A DNA stretch of 10,402 nucleotides from Solirubrobacteraceae bacterium (lineage in GTDB: Bacteria; Actinomycetota; Thermoleophilia; Solirubrobacterales; Solirubrobacteraceae). The stretch spans positions 1 to 10,402 of the forward strand of contig JASLHP010000176.1 of NCBI GenBank assembly GCA_030149625.1. Reading direction: 5' to 3'. Shown here piece by piece: positions 1-6,108 of this stretch. Below the pieces are notes generated by a model. That model was not told the DNA's origin. It saw only the letters and a program-made list of their open reading frames with translations, and did not search any database. The translations under genes were made by a program, and so were the position numbers. Positions within the stretch are counted from its first letter, which is position 1. Every line of letters begins with the position of its first letter.

Positions 1-1578
1 GCCAAGCGCGAGGACTTCGAGCGCGAGCTCAAGTATCTGCACAAGCTCCACGAGGTGCTCGTCAAACGCGTCGAGGAGACCGTCGCGCCGGATCTCGTCT
101 TTCAGGAGGCCGATCTGTCGGTGCGCGTCGTGCGCGACATCTTCTCGGCGCACTTCGAGCGTGCGATCGTCGACGACGAGCAGCAGTACCACCGGCTCGT
201 GTCGTTCTTCACACGCACCGCCCCCGAGCTCGTCGAGCGGGTTGAGCTGTGGCAGCAACAGGAGCCGCTGTTCGAGTCGTATGGCGTCGACAAGGCGATC
301 GAGGGCGTGCTGTCGCGGCGCGTCGATCTGCCCAGCGGCGGCTACTTGATCGTCGACTACGCCGAGGCGCTGACGGTGATCGACGTCAACTCCGGCAGCT
401 TCATCGGGCGCGGCAAGGGCGCGGGCTTGGAGGACACGATCACCAAGACCAACCTCGAGGCCGCCGAGGAGGTCGTCAACCAGTTGCGCCTGCGCGACAT
501 CGGCGGCATCATCGTGATCGACTTCATCGACATGGCGCGCGCGCGCAACCGCGACGCGGTGATGAAGACGCTGCGCAAGACGCTGGACGAGGACCGCACG
601 AAGACGTTCACCGCAGAGATCTCCAAGCTCGGGCTCGTGGAGATGACCCGTCAGAACGTCACAGAGGGCGTGCGCGAGATCATGAGCCGGCCGTGTCCCA
701 CGTGCGAGGGCGAGGGCGTGATCCGCTCGGAGGAAACGATCGCGATCGAGTTCGAGCGCAGGCTCCGCGAAGTCGCCGCCGAGCACCCTGACGCCGAGGC
801 ATTCCTGGTGCAGATCAACCCGCGCGTGAGCACGCAGTTCACCGGTCACAGCTCGCGCGTGCTGCACGCGCTCGAGGCGCAGACGGGCAAGTCGTTCCTG
901 TTCGAGGGCTCCGAAGGACTCATGCTCGATCACTTCGCGATCACGTTCATGGGCACCCGCGCCGAGGTAGAGGAGCGCGCCCTGCCGTTTCGCCAAGGCG
1001 ACGAGGTGCTCGTGGAGATCGTCGAGCCGCACATGTACGACGTCGACGACGCCGTCGCGAAAATCGACGGGTACATCATCTCGATCGCGGGCGCCTCGCC
1101 GTACGTGGGCGAGAAGCGCATGGTGCGCATCGACCAGGTTGGCCGCACCGCCGCGAGCGCGCTGCTGTTGGATGAGTCCGGCGAGGTGGTGACCGCGCCG
1201 GTACGCGCCGCCGACACGCGCTCGAACGGTCGCGGCAGGCGCCGCGCCTCAGCTACCGGCGGAGGCGGACGCGGCTCGGGTGAGCAGGCCGCGCCGCGCG
1301 CGCGCCGGCGCCGCTCATCTCTGGAGAGCGAGGACGCCGAGACGCGCATGGAAGCAGGCCTGAGCGAGTCGGCGACGTCGATCGACACCGAGCCGGAGGA
1401 GCAGCGGGCGGTGGAGGTGCCAGCCGACGCCAGCGCCGCTAAGGAGGCCTCCACGGATGCTGCGGATGCTTCCGAGGACGGGGTGACCGAGGATGGCCTA
1501 CAATCCAAACCTCGGCGTCGTGGCCGCAGAGGCGGACGGCGCCGTTCGGCTGCCAAGGCCAAGGCGACTCCGGAATAG
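1..1578 (+). CDS. Ribonuclease E/G family endoribonuclease (5' end missing)
   Basis: Single-strand-specific endoribonuclease that starts mRNA decay and matures rRNA and tRNA in the cytoplasm. The frame is open from base 1, so the start and the N-terminal S1 RNA-binding domain lie before the window; 525 residues are visible. The DNase I-like catalytic core is clear: VIDVNS holds the first metal-binding Asp (visible residue 128) and IVIDFIDM the second (174), matching D303 and D346 of E. coli RNase E. The zinc-link CPTC is at 232-235. Residues about 330-391 form an extra small beta-rich unit, possibly TRAM-like, containing VEPHMYDVDDAVAKIDGY. The last 130 or so residues are low complexity: Arg-rich patches, an acidic Ala/Glu/Asp stretch, then a basic end (KPRRRGRRGGRRR). 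Such tails in RNase E proteins bind RNA and partners. rne and rng cannot be told apart here, so no symbol is given. The gene sits 68 bases before rplU, as is usual. Confidence 0.95.
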   Translation, partial: AKREDFERELKYLHKLHEVLVKRVEETVAPDLVFQEADLSVRVVRDIFSAHFERAIVDDEQQYHRLVSFFTRTAPELVERVELWQQQEPLFESYGVDKAIEGVLSRRVDLPSGGYLIVDYAEALTVIDVNSGSFIGRGKGAGLEDTITKTNLEAAEEVVNQLRLRDIGGIIVIDFIDMARARNRDAVMKTLRKTLDEDRTKTFTAEISKLGLVEMTRQNVTEGVREIMSRPCPTCEGEGVIRSEETIAIEFERRLREVAAEHPDAEAFLVQINPRVSTQFTGHSSRVLHALEAQTGKSFLFEGSEGLMLDHFAITFMGTRAEVEERALPFRQGDEVLVEIVEPHMYDVDDAVAKIDGYIISIAGASPYVGEKRMVRIDQVGRTAASALLLDESGEVVTAPVRAADTRSNGRGRRRASATGGGGRGSGEQAAPRARRRRSSLESEDAETRMEAGLSESATSIDTEPEEQRAVEVPADASAAKEASTDAADASEDGVTEDGLQSKPRRRGRRGGRRRSAAKAKATPE

Positions 1579-1646
1579 CAGGACGCCTCGGCGTGAGCCG
1601 GTCATCGGCATCTTCTCAAAGCCACAGGAATCGAGACCGACAAGAT

Positions 1647-2048
1647 ATGTACGCGATCGTGAAGACGGGCGGCAAGCAATACCGCGTCGAGCGGGGCCAG
1701 ACGCTGCTCGTGGAGCGCCTGGCGGCGGCCGAGGGCGCAGATGTCGCGCTCGAGCCGATGCTCTACCGGTCTGACGAGGCCGTGTTCGACGCGGCCGGCC
1801 TGGCCAGCGTGAAGGTCACCGCAAAGGTGATCGCGCACGTGCGCGGTGAGAAGCTGCGCGTGTTCAAGTTCAAGCCCAAGCGCGGGTACAAACGCCGTAC
1901 CGGCCACCGTCAGGAGCTGACCAAGATCGAGGTCACTGAGATCAGCGCCGGGGCAAGGAAAGCGGCGGCCAAAGCGAGCAAGGCCAAGCAGGCCGATGCT
2001 TCCGAGACGCCCACGCCGAGCGAGGAGAAGGCTGCAGATGGCTCATAA
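1647..2048 (+). CDS. rplU: 50S ribosomal protein L21
   Basis: Structural protein of the large ribosomal subunit that binds 23S rRNA. The protein has 133 residues and starts [14 protein letters not shown], the usual L21 N-terminus. The signature region [17 protein letters not shown] (residues 73-89) is intact. I chose the ATG at 1647 because it matches the family start; an in-frame GTG at 1593 would add 18 unrelated residues. No strong ribosome-binding site is seen; the nearest purine run, AGGAA at 1626, is rather far. The protein is about 30 residues longer than the 103-residue E. coli L21. The extra part (from about 101) is an Ala/Lys then Glu/Ser/Pro-rich tail, probably disordered. Its last codons overlap the start of rpmA, so the pair is likely translationally coupled. 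Confidence 0.97.
   Translation: MYAIVKTGGKQYRVERGQTLLVERLAAAEGADVALEPMLYRSDEAVFDAAGLASVKVTAKVIAHVRGEKLRVFKFKPKRGYKRRTGHRQELTKIEVTEISAGARKAAAKASKAKQADASETPTPSEEKAADGS
2022..2031 (+). promoter_or_regulatory. Ribosome-binding site of rpmA
   Basis: The purine run GAGGAGAAGG ends six bases before the ATG at 2038. It lies inside the rplU coding sequence and decides the rpmA start, since an in-frame start at 1996 would add 14 residues unlike any L27. Confidence 0.75.
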
Positions 2049-2301
2049 GAAGGGGCTCGGCTCGAGCCGCAACGGCCGCGACTCGAACGCGCAGCGCTTG
2101 GGCGTGAAGACGTTCGCCGGCCAGACCGTCACCGGTGGCGAGATCATCGTGCGCCAGCGTGGCACCCGCTTCAAGCCCGGTGCCGGCGTCGGCATCGGCA
2201 AGGACGACACGCTGTACGCGCGTGCCGCCGGCACCGTGCAGTTCAAGCACGGCTGGCGCGGGCGTGTGGTGAGCGTGCTGCCGGACGCCGACCAGGCCTG
2301 A
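2038..2301 (+). CDS. rpmA: 50S ribosomal protein L27
   Basis: Large-subunit protein whose N-terminal tail reaches the peptidyl transferase centre and helps tRNA placement. The protein has 87 residues, a normal length. It begins [20 protein letters not shown], the family signature, followed by the glycine-rich beta-barrel core ([20 protein letters not shown] and [18 protein letters not shown]). There is no N-terminal extension before AHKK, unlike Firmicute L27 that needs cleavage by the Prp protease, and no prp gene lies between rplU and rpmA. The gene overlaps rplU by 11 bases in another frame. The next gene starts one base after its stop codon. In most actinomycetes obg would follow here; in this window two other genes intervene. 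Confidence 0.98.
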   Translation: MAHKKGLGSSRNGRDSNAQRLGVKTFAGQTVTGGEIIVRQRGTRFKPGAGVGIGKDDTLYARAAGTVQFKHGWRGRVVSVLPDADQA

Positions 2302-2302
2302 G

Positions 2303-2689
2303 GTGGCGCGCCTCGACTCGCGGCGAGGCGCTTGGCTGATCGCCGTGGGGCGCCTTGCCCTAGGCGGGGCCGTGCTCGCCGCGCCGAAGTCCGTCTCGGC
2401 GCGGTGGCTGGGAGAGGACAACGCCGCGCTGCCTGTCGTAGAGGACCTTGCGCGCTCGCTCGGAGCGCGCGACTTGGCGCTGGCACTGCTTACGCTCCGT
2501 ACGCTCGGCGATCCGGTGAACGGAGCGCGGACGCAGCGCCTGTGCGCGCTCGTCGATGCGGCCGACGTGCTTGCGACCGTGCTCGCGCGCAAGAGCCTGC
2601 CGCGCAACGGCGTCTATGCGACGGTGGCCGTCGCTGGCGCCGCCGCGGGCGCCGGTCTCTACTGCGCTCGTGAGCTCGCGAGCGCCTGA
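2303..2689 (+). CDS. Small multi-pass membrane protein, function unknown (DUF4267-like)
   Basis: A 128-residue hydrophobic protein of unknown function. About four membrane segments can be drawn: residues 10-28, about 55-69, about 79-96 and 103-121. The middle carries RSLGARDLALALLTLRTL, then LCALVDAADVLATVLA. A GaRDlalgl motif followed by an Asp in a later helix recalls the DUF4267-type family of small membrane proteins; this is pattern memory, not a search result. The chosen start is GTG at 2303, one base after the rpmA stop, with only a weak AGG six bases upstream. The gene therefore depends on readthrough from the rplU-rpmA transcript. It converges on the downstream SDR gene with a 27-base gap. 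Codon use resembles its neighbours, which supports a real gene, but the function cannot be named. Confidence 0.75.
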   Translation: MARLDSRRGAWLIAVGRLALGGAVLAAPKSVSARWLGEDNAALPVVEDLARSLGARDLALALLTLRTLGDPVNGARTQRLCALVDAADVLATVLARKSLPRNGVYATVAVAGAAAGAGLYCARELASA

Positions 2690-2730
2690 CCCTCGCGCGA
2701 GCGCGGCGAGTAACCCTCAGCCTGCCTGAG
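2674..2730. terminator. Weak hairpins between two convergent genes
   Basis: The short junction between the membrane-protein gene and the SDR gene holds a 7-base stem (GCTCGCG 2674-2680 with CGCGAGC 2696-2702, loop 15) and a 5-base stem (CTCAG 2716-2720 with CTGAG 2726-2730, loop 5). The second overlaps the SDR stop codon. Neither has a T-run. Convergent genes need a transcription stop here, so a bidirectional terminator is plausible but not shown. Confidence 0.3.
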
Positions 2731-3418
2731 CGGTCGGGCGCACGAGAAGCTCATTGACGTTGACGTGCGGGGGCTGCGATACCGCATAGAGCACGGCGCG
2801 GGCGATGTCGTCGTCCTCGAGCGCGTCCGTGGGCCGATCATCGAAAAACGGCGTGTCGGTCATGCCAGGCTCGATCAGCGTGACGCGGACGCCGGTGCCG
2901 TGCAGGTCCTGGCGTGCGGCCTCGCCCATCGCCGTCACCGCATGCTTGGTACACGAATACATCGAGCCCGGCAGCACGCGCCGGCCAGCGACGCTCGATG
3001 TCAGCAGCAGATGACCGCGAGACTGCGTCAGCACGGGGATCGTCGCGCGCAACGTCAGCGCGGCGCCATACACGTTGGTCAGCACCATCTCGCGCCAGTG
3101 CTCCGGCGTGTCCTTGAGAAAGCCGCGCGGGCCTCCGAAGCCGGCGTTGGCAAACGCGACGTCGATGCGGCCGAACGCGTGCAGCGCCGCCTCGACCATC
3201 GCCTGCTGCTGCTCCCAGTCGGTCACGTCACAGCGAACCGCCAGCGTGTGCTCGGAACCGCCGAGCTCGTCAGCGAGCTCCCGTAGGCGCTCGAGCGAGC
3301 GGGCCGCCAGCACCACACGCCAGCCCTCGGCATGAGCGAGGCGCGCGGTCGCGGCGCCGATACCCGAGGAGGCGCCTGTGATCAAGAACACGCGGTCTGC
3401 TGTCACGATGCTGTACAT
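2717..3418 (-). CDS. Short-chain dehydrogenase/reductase (classical SDR)
   Basis: NAD(P)-dependent oxidoreductase of the classical SDR family, 233 residues, probably cytoplasmic; the substrate cannot be read from sequence. The Rossmann cofactor motif TGASSGIG is at residues 14-21. Arg40 in VVLAARS, just after the second beta strand, favours NADP over NAD. The Asp of CDVTD is at 64, NAG is at 91-93, and a structural Asn is at 115. The catalytic set is Ser141/142, Tyr154 and Lys158 (YSCTK). EPGMTDTPF (183-191) matches the usual PG motif after the active site. The ATG at 3418 gives the longest frame; a GTG at codon 5 (3406) is an alternative, and neither has a clear ribosome-binding site. The gene lies on the minus strand in an otherwise plus-strand cluster. 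Its start codon overlaps that of obg, so any promoter must lie inside obg. Confidence 0.93.
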   Translation of the reverse strand: MYSIVTADRVFLITGASSGIGAATARLAHAEGWRVVLAARSLERLRELADELGGSEHTLAVRCDVTDWEQQQAMVEAALHAFGRIDVAFANAGFGGPRGFLKDTPEHWREMVLTNVYGAALTLRATIPVLTQSRGHLLLTSSVAGRRVLPGSMYSCTKHAVTAMGEAARQDLHGTGVRVTLIEPGMTDTPFFDDRPTDALEDDDIARAVLYAVSQPPHVNVNELLVRPTAQAG

Positions 3419-4835
3419 GTTGCACGATCGCGCGAGGATCTACGTGCAGGCCGGCGCCGGCGGCGATGGCTGCACGAGCTTTCGCCGAGAAGCTCATGTA
3501 CCGCGAGGCGGCCCCGACGGCGGCGACGGCGGGCACGGCGGCGACGTGGTGGTCGTCTGTGACGAGTCGCTGCGCGATCTGCAGAGCTTCAAGCGTCGCA
3601 GCCACTACCGCGCCGGTCGCGGCGGGCATGGCTCGGGCGCGCTGCGCCACGGCGCCGACGGGAAGACGCTCACGATCAAGGTGCCACCGGGAACTAAGGT
3701 CATGGGCTCGTCGCCGCCGGAGCACAACGACCCCGAGGACCTCGACGGCGTGCCGGCGGACGGCCCGAGCGCTCCGGGGGACGAGCGTTCGGACCTGCTC
3801 GGACGCAGCTGGGAGCTGCTCGCGGACGGGCAGGCGGCGACGATCGCGCGGGGCGGCGGCGGGGGCAAGGGCAACAAGCGCTTTGCCACCTCCACGCGCC
3901 AGGCTCCGCGCTTTGCCGAGCGTGGCCTAGCCGGCGAGGAAGGCTGGCTCGAGCTGCGGCTGCGGCTGCTCGCGGACATCGGGCTCGTGGGCCTGCCCAA
4001 TGCGGGCAAGTCCTCGCTGCTCTCGCGCCTCACCCGAGCCGCGCCGAAGGTCGCCGACTATCCCTTCACCACGCTCTCGCCGGTGCTGGGCGTGCTCGAG
4101 GGCGAGGAGCGCCAGCTCGTCGTGGCCGACATTCCCGGGCTGATCGAAGGCGCCAGCGAGGGCGCTGGGCTCGGGCATGACTTCCTCGCGCACGTGGAGC
4201 GCACGAGGCTGCTCGTCCACGTGCTCGACATCGCGCCCGAGCTCTCCACGGGCGAGGGCGCGGACGCCGCTGTCAACCACGCGACGATCGAGCGCGAGCT
4301 GGCCGCCCACGACGAGCGCCTCGCGCTGCTGCCACGCGTGCTGGTCCTGTCCAAGGCCGACCTGGTGCCCGAGGAGCGCATCAGCGCAACCATCGCCGCA
4401 TGGCAGGAGCGGTTGGGAGCAGCGGTGCCTGTGCTCGCGACCTCGAGCGCAACTGGCGCCGGCGTGGGCAAGCTGGCGGAGCTGCTGTTGCGGCTCGTAC
4501 CCGATGACGCCGCCGGCGCCGGCGCCGGCGCGGTCGGAGAGAGCACGAGCAGGGGGGAGCCCGAGCTCGCCGAGCACATGGTGTTCCGGCCGACGGCCGG
4601 CGTGGGCTTCCACGTCGAGGCGAGGGGCGCCGGAACGTTCGCCGTCAGAGGCAGAGGCATCGAGCGCCTGTTCGAGCGCTTCGATGCCAACAACGAGGAC
4701 GCGATGGCGTATCTCGAGGGCAGGCTGCGACGTATCGGCGTGCTCGGCGCGCTCGAGGAGAAGGGCTTCCAGCCAGGAGACGAGATCGAGATCGCGGGCG
4801 TCACGTTCGAGCTCGATCCGCACGACGCGCTGTGA
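3417..4835 (+). CDS. obg: GTPase Obg (ribosome assembly / stress GTPase)
   Basis: Essential GTPase that binds the 50S subunit and links its assembly to growth and stringent response. The protein has 472 residues in three domains. The glycine-rich Obg fold (1 to about 180) begins MLHDRARIYVQAGAGGDGC and includes FRREAHVPRGGPDGGDGG. The G domain has G1 GLPNAGKS (192-199), G2 in DYPFTTLSP, G3 DIPG (238-241), G4 as SKAD (312-315) instead of NKxD, and G5 around SSATG (343-347). The C-terminal OCT domain runs from about 388 (MVFRPTAGVGF) to the end. The Obg fold carries about 27 extra residues (around 97-131), rich in Asp, Glu, Pro and Gly. I chose ATG 3417 because it aligns with known Obg N-termini. 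ATG 3408 is possible, and GTG 3378 has a better ribosome-binding site (GAGGAGG) but would add 13 unusual residues. Confidence 0.96.
   Translation: MLHDRARIYVQAGAGGDGCTSFRREAHVPRGGPDGGDGGHGGDVVVVCDESLRDLQSFKRRSHYRAGRGGHGSGALRHGADGKTLTIKVPPGTKVMGSSPPEHNDPEDLDGVPADGPSAPGDERSDLLGRSWELLADGQAATIARGGGGGKGNKRFATSTRQAPRFAERGLAGEEGWLELRLRLLADIGLVGLPNAGKSSLLSRLTRAAPKVADYPFTTLSPVLGVLEGEERQLVVADIPGLIEGASEGAGLGHDFLAHVERTRLLVHVLDIAPELSTGEGADAAVNHATIERELAAHDERLALLPRVLVLSKADLVPEERISATIAAWQERLGAAVPVLATSSATGAGVGKLAELLLRLVPDDAAGAGAGAVGESTSRGEPELAEHMVFRPTAGVGFHVEARGAGTFAVRGRGIERLFERFDANNEDAMAYLEGRLRRIGVLGALEEKGFQPGDEIEIAGVTFELDPHDAL
4512..4529 (+). repeat. Hexamer repeat (GCCGGC)x3 inside obg
   Basis: Three perfect tandem copies of GCCGGC encode an Ala-Gly alternation (AAGAGAGA) in the linker between the G domain and the OCT domain of Obg. 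Each unit is six bases, so copy-number change would keep the frame and only alter linker length. Confidence 0.7.
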
Positions 4836-4862
4836 TCGCTGAGCGCTTGCACTTCGCGGCAA

Positions 4863-4876
4863 GCCTCGATCGAGGC
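4863..4876. promoter_or_regulatory. 14-base perfect palindrome upstream of proB
   Basis: GCCTCGATCGAGGC is a perfect 14-base palindrome in the 80-base obg-proB gap, ending 39 bases before the proB ATG. A partly overlapping stem (GCTTGC 4845-4850 with GCAAGC 4859-4864, loop 8) lies just before it. It could be an operator for a dimeric regulator or part of an obg terminator. There is no T-run after it, and no known regulator is matched. Confidence 0.45.
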
Positions 4877-4898
4877 AAACGCTGACCCACTGACCGTC

Positions 4899-4904
4899 TA
4901 CCCT
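4899..4904 (+). promoter_or_regulatory. Putative -10 box of proB
   Basis: TACCCT fits the actinobacterial TAnnnT -10 pattern and ends 11 bases before the proB ATG. That would give a transcript with a very short leader or none. The same TCTACCCT string stands before proA. No convincing -35 box is seen at the right distance, so this is tentative. Confidence 0.4.
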
Positions 4905-4915
4905 GCGTTGCGCCG

Positions 4916-6028
4916 ATGAGACGCGTCGTCATCAAGCTCGGATCGAGCGTGGTCGCGGACAACGAGGGCACGCCGCGAATGGACGTGCTCGCGAGCGTGT
5001 GCGACCAGCTCGCCGGCCTGCACGGCGCGGGCGCCGAGGTGATCGTCGTCACCAGCGGAGCGATCGCGCGCGGGATGCGCGTGATGGAGCTGCCTCAGCG
5101 ACCCGCGACCGTCGGCGCGCTGCAGGCCGCGAGCGCCGTCGGTCAGGGCAAGCTGTATCGCATCTACGACGAGCTGCTGCGAGAGCGCGGCATCACGAGC
5201 GCGCAGGTCCTGCTGACGTTTTTCGACATGAGCGCGCGCACGCACTACCTGAACGCGCGCCAGACGCTCAGCACGTTGCTGGAGTGGCGTGTGCTGCCGG
5301 TCATCAACGAGAACGACACGACCGCTACTGACGAGATCTCTTTCGGAGACAACGACTTTCTCGCGGCGCAGGTCGCCGTGCTCGTCGGCGCGGACGAGTT
5401 GATCCTGCTGACCGACATCGATGGTCTGTACACGGCCGATCCGCGCCTTCGCCCCGACGCGCACATCGTCGCTGAAGTCAGCGACTTCGCTGTGCTCGAC
5501 GAGCTCGAGATCGGTCACACGACTTCGCCGCTCGGCTCCGGCGGCATGCGCTCGAAGGTCGTCGCCGCCGAGATGGCGACGGCCGCCGGCATCCCGACCG
5601 TGATCTGCAACGGCGTGCGCACGCAGGCGCTGGCGGCAGTGCTCGCCGGAAGGCGCGAGGGCACGCGCTTTCCCGCGCACGAGGCGCGCTACTCGAGCTT
5701 CAAGCTATGGCTCAAGTACGCCAAGCCATCGCGCGGCACCGTCGTCGTCGACCGGGGCGCGGCTCGCGCGCTGCGCGAGGGCAGCGCCAGCCTCCTGCCT
5801 GTCGGCGTCACCGAAGTCAAGGGTGAGTTCGACGCCGGCGACGCCGTCGACGTCGTCGAACGCGACGTGGAATCCGGCGGGACGTTAAGGCCGCTAGCGA
5901 AGGGCATCTGCAGCTACTCCGCCGCCGAGCTGCGGCGCGTGCTCGGGCTCAAGTCCGACGCCGTGCGCGAGATCCTGCCGCGGGCGAGCGATGAGGCCGT
6001 GCACCGCGACTATCTCGTGCTCGACTGA
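4916..6028 (+). CDS. proB: Glutamate 5-kinase with C-terminal PUA domain
   Basis: First enzyme of proline synthesis: phosphorylates L-glutamate with ATP to gamma-glutamyl phosphate in the cytoplasm, and is normally feedback-inhibited by proline. The protein has 370 residues, close to the 367 of E. coli ProB. The amino-acid kinase domain shows KLGSSVV (7-13) and VTSGAI (45-50) for phosphate binding, NENDT (131-135) and GDNDFLAA (144-151) for glutamate binding, LTDIDGLYTADPR (165-177), and GSGGMRSK (207-214) near the nucleotide site. A PUA domain follows from about 274 to 360 (GTVVVDRGAARAL onward), as in long-form ProB. The ATG at 4916 gives the standard start (MRRVVIKLGSSVV). It is 80 bases from obg and 80 bases before proA, with which it acts: the labile product is passed to ProA. 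Confidence 0.97.
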   Translation: MRRVVIKLGSSVVADNEGTPRMDVLASVCDQLAGLHGAGAEVIVVTSGAIARGMRVMELPQRPATVGALQAASAVGQGKLYRIYDELLRERGITSAQVLLTFFDMSARTHYLNARQTLSTLLEWRVLPVINENDTTATDEISFGDNDFLAAQVAVLVGADELILLTDIDGLYTADPRLRPDAHIVAEVSDFAVLDELEIGHTTSPLGSGGMRSKVVAAEMATAAGIPTVICNGVRTQALAAVLAGRREGTRFPAHEARYSSFKLWLKYAKPSRGTVVVDRGAARALREGSASLLPVGVTEVKGEFDAGDAVDVVERDVESGGTLRPLAKGICSYSAAELRRVLGLKSDAVREILPRASDEAVHRDYLVLD

Positions 6029-6045
6029 CGGCACAGCGTCGCGCT

Positions 6046-6072
6046 CGGCCGCGCACGCTGACGACGCGGCCG
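6046..6072 (+). terminator. GC-rich hairpin after proB
   Basis: CGGCCGCG (6046-6053) and CGCGGCCG (6065-6072) form a perfect 8-base stem with an 11-base loop, beginning 17 bases after the proB stop. There is no T-run. It may be a high-GC terminator or attenuating hairpin, which would make proA partly independent of proB. Confidence 0.4.
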
Positions 6073-6094
6073 CTCGAATCGGCGTCGGGGCCTC

Positions 6095-6100
6095 TACCCT
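6095..6100 (+). promoter_or_regulatory. Putative -10 box of proA
   Basis: TACCCT, preceded by TC as before proB, ends eight bases before the GTG start of proA. That is the spacing expected of a -10 box in a leaderless actinobacterial transcript. There is no good -35 box and no ribosome-binding site between it and the GTG, which fits a leaderless message but does not prove it. Confidence 0.45.
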
Positions 6101-6108
6101 TTAGCGAA

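Noticed and set aside
1583..1594. Small inverted repeat ACGCCTCGGCGT after the RNase gene as a terminator or L21 leader
   Set aside because: Only four pairs with a four-base loop, no T-run, and too little leader for a known ribosomal-protein regulatory RNA.
4512..4529. Tandem GCCGGC copies as a possible CRISPR or phase-variable repeat
   Set aside because: Only three six-base copies, in frame, no spacers. It is a codon-level Ala-Gly repeat in a protein linker and could not switch the gene off.
3927..4862. Long minus-strand open frame of 311 codons opposite obg
   Set aside because: It is a shadow of obg in GC-rich DNA. The protein is low complexity with no motif, while the plus strand gives an intact Obg.
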